This document shows, piece by piece, positions 60,434 to 64,000 of a stretch of DNA of 64,000 nt. The notes below the pieces were generated by a model. It was not told the origin of the DNA and did not search any database. It worked only from the letters and a program-made list of their open reading frames with translations. Each line of letters opens with the position of its first letter. Position 1 is the stretch's first letter. Both the position numbers and the translations under genes were made by a program. This DNA comes from JAFGDI01 sp963667715 (lineage in GTDB: Bacteria; Planctomycetota; Phycisphaerae; Sedimentisphaerales; SM23-30), in the NCBI GenBank assembly GCA_963667715.1, contig OY763926.1, positions 4,216,001-4,280,000 on the forward strand, given 5' to 3'.

Positions 60434-61927
60434 ATGAAAATAGACGATAATAAAATTAATTCTGACGCCGCTATGGTTCTCGACATTATCGAAAGGGTAA
60501 TGAAAAACACCAGCGACCTAAACTCCGCCGGTAATATGACCATCAGTATTCTCAGAGAGATTACCGGTGCCGCTGCTATTATTCTGCTCGTTGCCGAAAA
60601 AAACGAACCAGACTCCAACCGACTTATCGCTATCCACCCGCAGCGACGCAAACATCTACAAAGTTCTGAGCTCGTCAAACAGCTCGCTCATTATACCAAA
60701 CAACTAAACGAGCCTGAATATCTCCATATCTCTGATAAAGACAAAATATTCAATTGGATCGAATCTGAAAATGAGACTATTACCAATGCTATTATCACTC
60801 CACTAAAAACTGCCGATGAATATCTCGGCTCTATGCTCATTCTACAGCTGCCCAAAGATCAAACCGGACTGCCCGCCATTATCAGAGGCATTAAAACTCT
60901 CTCCGGCATACTCGCTCTCGTTTTACGAAACTCACTCATGTACGATGAACTCAAAAGCACAACTTCGCAGCTTATCCAGACTGAAAAATTCGTATCCATC
61001 GGCCAGCTCGCCGCCGGCGTCGCTCACGAAGTTAATAACCCGCTCGGCGCTATCGGCTCATCCAACAGTACTATCCAGATTGCATTCAAACACATCATCG
61101 ATAACATCTGCCAGGAAAGTGCGATCTTCCAAAAACATCGAAGCGACATCACCGAGATAATCGAATCACTGGAAAACTCTAAACTGCCGCCATCATCAGC
61201 CAAGCTTAGAAAAGTTAAATATGCTATCATCAGCCAACTGCAGGAATACGAAAATATCGATGCCTGTATTGTCGCTGACCTTATGGTTTCTACCGGCCTA
61301 TACGAAAACTACACCAAATACATCCCTCTTTTAACCTCCGACGAATCACCGCAGGTACTAGATTTCATAAACAATCTCGCCTCTATCATAAAGGCCAACC
61401 AGATAATCGACATGGCCGTCAACCAATCTACCAGGGTCATCACTGCTCTCAAAGACTTCTCTCGTTCAGACGACAATACCCCGTCAACTATAACAAATAT
61501 CAAAGAGACCATCAACACCACTCTCATCCTCTACGGCCACATCGTCAAACGCGGCATAGAAATAAGGACCGAGCTCTGCGACGTACCAGACATCATCGGC
61601 TACCCTAACAAACTATGCCAGGTATGGACCAATCTCATCCAAAACGCAGCTCAGGCCATGAAACAAAACGGCACCCTTTCTATTCAGCTCACTCATAACC
61701 AGGAGTACATCTGCTGCACCATCTCTGACTCCGGCCCCGGCATCCCACCCGAAATTATCGACCGAATCTTCGAACCGCTATTCACTACCAAACCAGTAGG
61801 CGAAGGCACCGGCCTCGGACTCGACATAGTCAAAAAGATCGTCGACTTACACCACGGCACTATCACCGTCGCCAGCCCCCCCAACCAGGGCGCAACCTTC
61901 ACCATAACCATCCCCATAAACCCATAA
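60434..61927 (+). CDS. Soluble sensor histidine kinase with GAF-like domain and DHp insertion
   Basis: This 497-residue cytoplasmic kinase has no membrane segments. A GAF-like sensor spans about 15-165 (NMTISILREITGAAAIILLVAEK). The phosphoacceptor H198 lies in GQLAAGVAHEVNNPLGAI. The second dimerisation helix (QSTRVITALKDFSR, about 330-345) is separated from the first by an insertion of about 100 residues. The ATPase domain has the N-box NLIQNAAQAM (400-409), G1 DSGPGI (432-437) and G2 GEGTGLGL (456-463), all intact. It is last in the corrinoid-like operon. No response regulator gene is nearby. I infer that its input comes from the three upstream gene products. Confidence 0.9.
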   Translation: MKIDDNKINSDAAMVLDIIERVMKNTSDLNSAGNMTISILREITGAAAIILLVAEKNEPDSNRLIAIHPQRRKHLQSSELVKQLAHYTKQLNEPEYLHISDKDKIFNWIESENETITNAIITPLKTADEYLGSMLILQLPKDQTGLPAIIRGIKTLSGILALVLRNSLMYDELKSTTSQLIQTEKFVSIGQLAAGVAHEVNNPLGAIGSSNSTIQIAFKHIIDNICQESAIFQKHRSDITEIIESLENSKLPPSSAKLRKVKYAIISQLQEYENIDACIVADLMVSTGLYENYTKYIPLLTSDESPQVLDFINNLASIIKANQIIDMAVNQSTRVITALKDFSRSDDNTPSTITNIKETINTTLILYGHIVKRGIEIRTELCDVPDIIGYPNKLCQVWTNLIQNAAQAMKQNGTLSIQLTHNQEYICCTISDSGPGIPPEIIDRIFEPLFTTKPVGEGTGLGLDIVKKIVDLHHGTITVASPPNQGATFTITIPINP

Positions 61928-61968
61928 GAATCACAAGTCCCGAAGCACATCGGGACTTGTGATTCTTA
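61926..61968. terminator. Perfect long hairpin after the kinase gene
   Basis: An 18-base arm, AAGAATCACAAGTCCCGA, and its complement enclose six bases, starting within the stop codon region. It is followed by a C-run, not a U-run. A shorter version occurs inside the element at 34437. Confidence 0.55.
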
Positions 61969-62133
61969 CCCCCCCCTTCCTTCCCTCTACGCAAAAGTTT
62001 CCCAATACACCTCAAGATTCTTTAGCCTCCTCCCATACTTCCCAACCATATCATAAACTCCTTAACACTTTATCCCTCCAACCATCTCTTTGCGTCTTCG
62101 CGCCTTTGCGTTAAACTCTTAACTCTTTTATAA

Positions 62134-62246
62134 TCCATTCCCACGCAACTGGAGAATGAACTCCCTTTGCCAGCCAATACATACCTTCGCTCGATCTGTC
62201 GCAAAAATCCAGACCGTACCCGGTCGGTAATCCCGTCCAAAAAAAC
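62134..62246 (+). repeat. Dispersed two-hairpin repeat A, copy 12
   Basis: Hairpin 1 is ATTCCC-acgcaact-GGAGAAT. The 3' core is GATCTGTCG, ATCCAGACCG-tacc-CGGTC, GGTAATCCCGTC and an A-run. Confidence 0.78.
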
Positions 62247-62382
62247 ATTCACTCTTCCTTACTCTTTCTCCTTACTCCCCAACCATATCATAAACTCCCA
62301 AATCTTTAACCACGCCAACCATCCCTCTGCGACTTCGCACCTTTGCGTTTAAACTCTTAATTTCTCTTCTTAATTATTCTCT

Positions 62383-62461
62383 CTCTTAAATCTGTGTTAA
62401 TTAATCAACCAGCAGTTCGCGGTAGCGAACACCTCTTAATAAATCAGTGGATAAAAAATCT
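62383..62461 (+). repeat. Family C repeat, copy 5
   Basis: CTTAAATCTGTG, TTAATTAATCAACCAGCA, hairpin GTTCGC-ggta-GCGAAC, AATCAGTGGATAAAAAATC. Confidence 0.78.
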
Positions 62462-62478
62462 CCTCTTCTACTTTATAC

Positions 62479-62588
62479 CATTCTCCCTCGCCCCCGGAGA
62501 ATGTGAACTTTCAACAACCTATACCCCGCCCAACTCAATCTGTCGCAAAATCCAGACCGTAATCGGTCGATTATCCCGTCCAAAAAAA
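62479..62588 (+). repeat. Dispersed two-hairpin repeat A, copy 13
   Basis: Hairpin 1 is ATTCTCC-ctcgccccc-GGAGAAT, a fully paired stem different from the ATTCCC/GGGAAT type of copies 2 and 4. Hairpin 2 is GACCG-taat-CGGTC, then GATTATCCCGTC and an A-run. Confidence 0.8.
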
Positions 62589-62690
62589 CTTTACACTTTG
62601 CACTTTTCCCCTCCCCCCTTGCATCTTAACCCAATATCCAATAAAATAGATATTTAATCATTTACATCCTATACAGAAAGGGAAACCACA

Positions 62691-63179
62691 ATGAAAATCG
62701 AAGCAGCTAAAAAGAACGCTCTGGCAGTTATGCCAAAATTAATCGTCAGTGTAAGGGACAAGCAGGGTAACGACAACGCTCTCGTAGTCGCTTATTGCGG
62801 AAACTGTAGCTATGACCCGCCTATGATTATGATCGGCATAGTGCCAGCCAGACATTCATACCATATGATTAAGGAAAACCCGTGTTTCGTCGCTCATCTG
62901 GTCGACAGCTCTCAAACCGCTCTATACGAATCTTGCGGCACAAAGAGCGGCAAAGACGGAGACAAACTCGCTGAAGTTGGTGCCAACCTGTCAAACGCCA
63001 AAAAGGTTAACGCCGCCATCATCGACGACTGCCCTGTCGCTATCGAGTGTACTGTCGTAGATTCTATCATGACCGGCTCACACGAAATGTTCATCGGTAA
63101 AATTGAATACGTACATGCCGAACCAGACACCCTGCTAGAAGACGGTCGCATCGACCTCTCAAAGCTAAACCTAATCTAA
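62691..63179 (+). CDS. Flavin-reductase-like FMN-binding split-barrel protein
   Basis: This 162-residue cytoplasmic protein is of the flavin reductase (PF01613-type) family. The N-terminal part (NALAVMPKLIVSVRDKQGNDNALVVAY) and the FMN-pocket strand DPPMIMIGIVPARHSYHMIKEN have the family layout. The later CPVAIECTVVDSIMTGSHEMFIGKIEYVHAE carries the typical G-x-H-x-x-F/I-G-x-V/I motif. Such proteins reduce flavins or act as small FMN flavoproteins. AAAGGGAAA precedes the ATG, and a terminator follows. It stands as a single gene. Confidence 0.88.
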   Translation: MKIEAAKKNALAVMPKLIVSVRDKQGNDNALVVAYCGNCSYDPPMIMIGIVPARHSYHMIKENPCFVAHLVDSSQTALYESCGTKSGKDGDKLAEVGANLSNAKKVNAAIIDDCPVAIECTVVDSIMTGSHEMFIGKIEYVHAEPDTLLEDGRIDLSKLNLI

Positions 63180-63199
63180 GCCGCCACTAATTAAATCTC

Positions 63200-63231
63200 C
63201 AAACTCCTGCCACCCGCGCAGGAGTTTTCTT
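63200..63231 (+). terminator. Terminator of flavin-reductase-like gene
   Basis: Stem AAACTCCTGC/GCAGGAGTTT with loop CACCCGC, then TTCTTTT. Confidence 0.88.
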
Positions 63232-63255
63232 TTACCACCCAACACCGCCAAAAAA

Positions 63256-63310
63256 ACTTTGCACTTTGCACTTTGCACTTTGCACTTTGCACTTTTTCAC
63301 TTTTTCACTT
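63256..63310 (+). repeat. Heptamer tandem array (TTTGCAC)n
   Basis: Five near-perfect CTTTGCA units followed by ACTTTTTC units. It is the cleanest heptamer array of the window. Confidence 0.8.
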
Positions 63311-63327
63311 CCCCCCCACTTCTTCAA

Positions 63328-63362
63328 AAAAAAAGGCCGGCACCCTAAAGCACCAGCCTGTA
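63328..63362 (-). terminator. Terminator of the phosphohexomutase gene
   Basis: On the minus strand CAGGCTGGTGC/GTGCCGGCC pair with wobbles around TTTAGG and are followed by nine T. Confidence 0.78.
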
Positions 63363-63381
63363 AATTCAATTCATACTCTGA

Positions 63382-64000
63382 TTAATGATCTACCGGCTCA
63401 CCCAGCATCTCTTTGATCTCAGCATACTTATCAGCCAATACCTGAGCATCCTTCGCTTCGATATTCAACCTCAGCAGCGGCTCAGTATTACTCGGACGAC
63501 AGTTAAACCACCAGCCCTCGCACTCTACTGTCACACCGTCAAGCCAGTCACCCTTGCCGTACTTCTCTTCCAGCTTCTTCATGGTGCCTTCCTTATCCTC
63601 AACCTCGAAGTTCACTTCGCCGGTTGTATGATATACCTTATATGGTGCAAACAGTTCACTTATCGGCTTATCATTCGCTGATATAACATTCAGCAAATGT
63701 ACCAGTGTGATCATTCCGCTATCAGCGAAGAAATTATCACGATAGTAGAAGTGACCGCTCAGCTCACCGCCGAATACCGCCTTGGTATCCTTCAGAGTCT
63801 TCTTCATGAACGAATGACCTACACGTTCACGACGTGCTATACCGCCACAACGCTCAACTGTTTCCTTCAACGCCCAGCTGCTTCTCAGATCATACACGAT
63901 CGCTGACCCTGGGTTAGTCGCCAGGAAATATTCCGCCAGTAACGCAGTGAAAATATCACAACCGATCGTTGTCCCTTGTTCGTCTACTACTACCAGCCTG
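63382..64000 (-). CDS. Phosphomannomutase/phosphoglucomutase, C-terminal part (cut by window edge)
   Basis: The frame is open from the right edge, so only about the last 205 residues are seen. The segment starts RLVVVDEQGTTIGCDIFTALLAEYFL, the metal-loop neighbourhood of domain 2/3. Domain 3 follows with the sugar-specificity motif FGGELSGHFYYRD (GEXSGH), then domain 4 with the phosphate-binding PSNTEPLLRLNIEA. This is the alpha-D-phosphohexomutase family that makes mannose-1-phosphate or glucose-1-phosphate for surface polysaccharides. The exact sugar is not decidable from this part. A terminator lies after the stop. Confidence 0.92.
   Translation of the reverse strand, partial: RLVVVDEQGTTIGCDIFTALLAEYFLATNPGSAIVYDLRSSWALKETVERCGGIARRERVGHSFMKKTLKDTKAVFGGELSGHFYYRDNFFADSGMITLVHLLNVISANDKPISELFAPYKVYHTTGEVNFEVEDKEGTMKKLEEKYGKGDWLDGVTVECEGWWFNCRPSNTEPLLRLNIEAKDAQVLADKYAEIKEMLGEPVDH

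Larger units (their letters stand above)
61969..62690. repeat. Composite intergenic repeat array 6
   Basis: This is 722 bases without a gene, all modules in plus orientation. The order is family E text (61985), TTTGCGTC/TTCGCGCC/TTTGCGTTAAA (62089-62114), family A copy 12, a second E-like stretch, TGCGAC/TTTGCGTT (62328-62349), family C copy 5, family A copy 13 and TTACACTTTGCACTT text. The module order repeats twice. Confidence 0.7.

Noticed and set aside
1203..62588. Family A repeats as ordinary rho-independent terminators
   Set aside because: The A-run follows the hairpin on the plus strand, and copies also lie upstream of genes or far from stop codons; on the minus strand the T-run precedes the hairpin instead of following it.
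63256..63310. CRISPR array
   Set aside because: The heptamer units are contiguous without spacers, and no cas gene is in the window.
1..64000. tRNA or rRNA genes and prophage
   Set aside because: No T-arm-like GGTTCGAATCC context with matching acceptor stem, no rRNA segment, and no phage structural genes or integrase were seen by eye; a tRNAscan-type search would be decisive.

Overview
The window looks like a chromosomal segment of an anaerobic planctomycete of the class Phycisphaerae, probably of the Sedimentisphaerales kind. The best clue is the secreted protein at 40714-41931, whose C-terminus is a single dockerin-like calcium-binding repeat of the form typical for that group (ADLTGDCKVDINDLAIF). 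An indolepyruvate:ferredoxin oxidoreductase, a GatCAB amidotransferase, lysine-rich N-terminal tails and many lipoproteins fit. A bacterial topoisomerase VI B subunit is unusual but compatible. The assignment is an inference from gene content; no rRNA or tRNA gene is visible.

Layout. 1-4150: the start of an AmpG-like permease (cut by the left edge), then a three-gene operon of a DUF3592/arrestin-fold membrane protein, a small arrestin-like protein and a P-loop ATPase. 4517-10855: glyQS, an AT-rich GmrSD-like type IV restriction enzyme, a prepilin peptidase, a LapA-like protein, an OmpA-family lipoprotein and hisH. 11027-15893: an acetyltransferase overlapping an M20 peptidase, then iorA-iorB-cupin. 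16028-19070: apt, a sigma-70 factor and a CsgG-like lipoprotein. 19169-25474 (minus): an RDD/beta-propeller membrane protein, two lipoproteins, an unknown cytoplasmic protein, an NSS transporter with a MetS-like small subunit, and an amidohydrolase. 25938-28058: prolyl oligopeptidase. 28614-34410: a rhamnose cluster (rhaA, rhaB, NCS1-type permease, divergent AraC regulator with a candidate operator). 35007-37173: nadD, a DUF2905 protein and an M20 peptidase. 37694-41931: top6B, an AlkD-like protein and the dockerin protein. 42243-49593 (minus): a CaCA antiporter, a glycosyltransferase, purD, argF, argD and argB. 50013-53492: gatC-gatA-gatB. 53656-57263 (minus): a diguanylate cyclase, and nfeD with an SPFH protein. 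58115-61927: a four-gene operon of corrinoid-protein-like, MtaA/UroD-like, DUF1638 and sensor-kinase genes. 62691-64000: a flavin-reductase-like protein and the end of a phosphohexomutase gene.

Two things stand out. First, the 58115-61927 operon resembles a corrinoid methyl-transfer module, but the axial histidine of the corrinoid protein reads Tyr and the zinc cysteines of the methyltransferase-like protein are absent. A histidine kinase with a long insertion in its dimerisation region completes the operon, so it may have been turned into a sensory device. Second, the intergenic regions hold a rich set of dispersed structured repeats. These include a two-hairpin element of about 110 bases with 13 full or partial copies whose stems show compensatory changes. 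Several families occur together in a recurring order, nearly all in the same orientation whatever the direction of the neighbouring genes.
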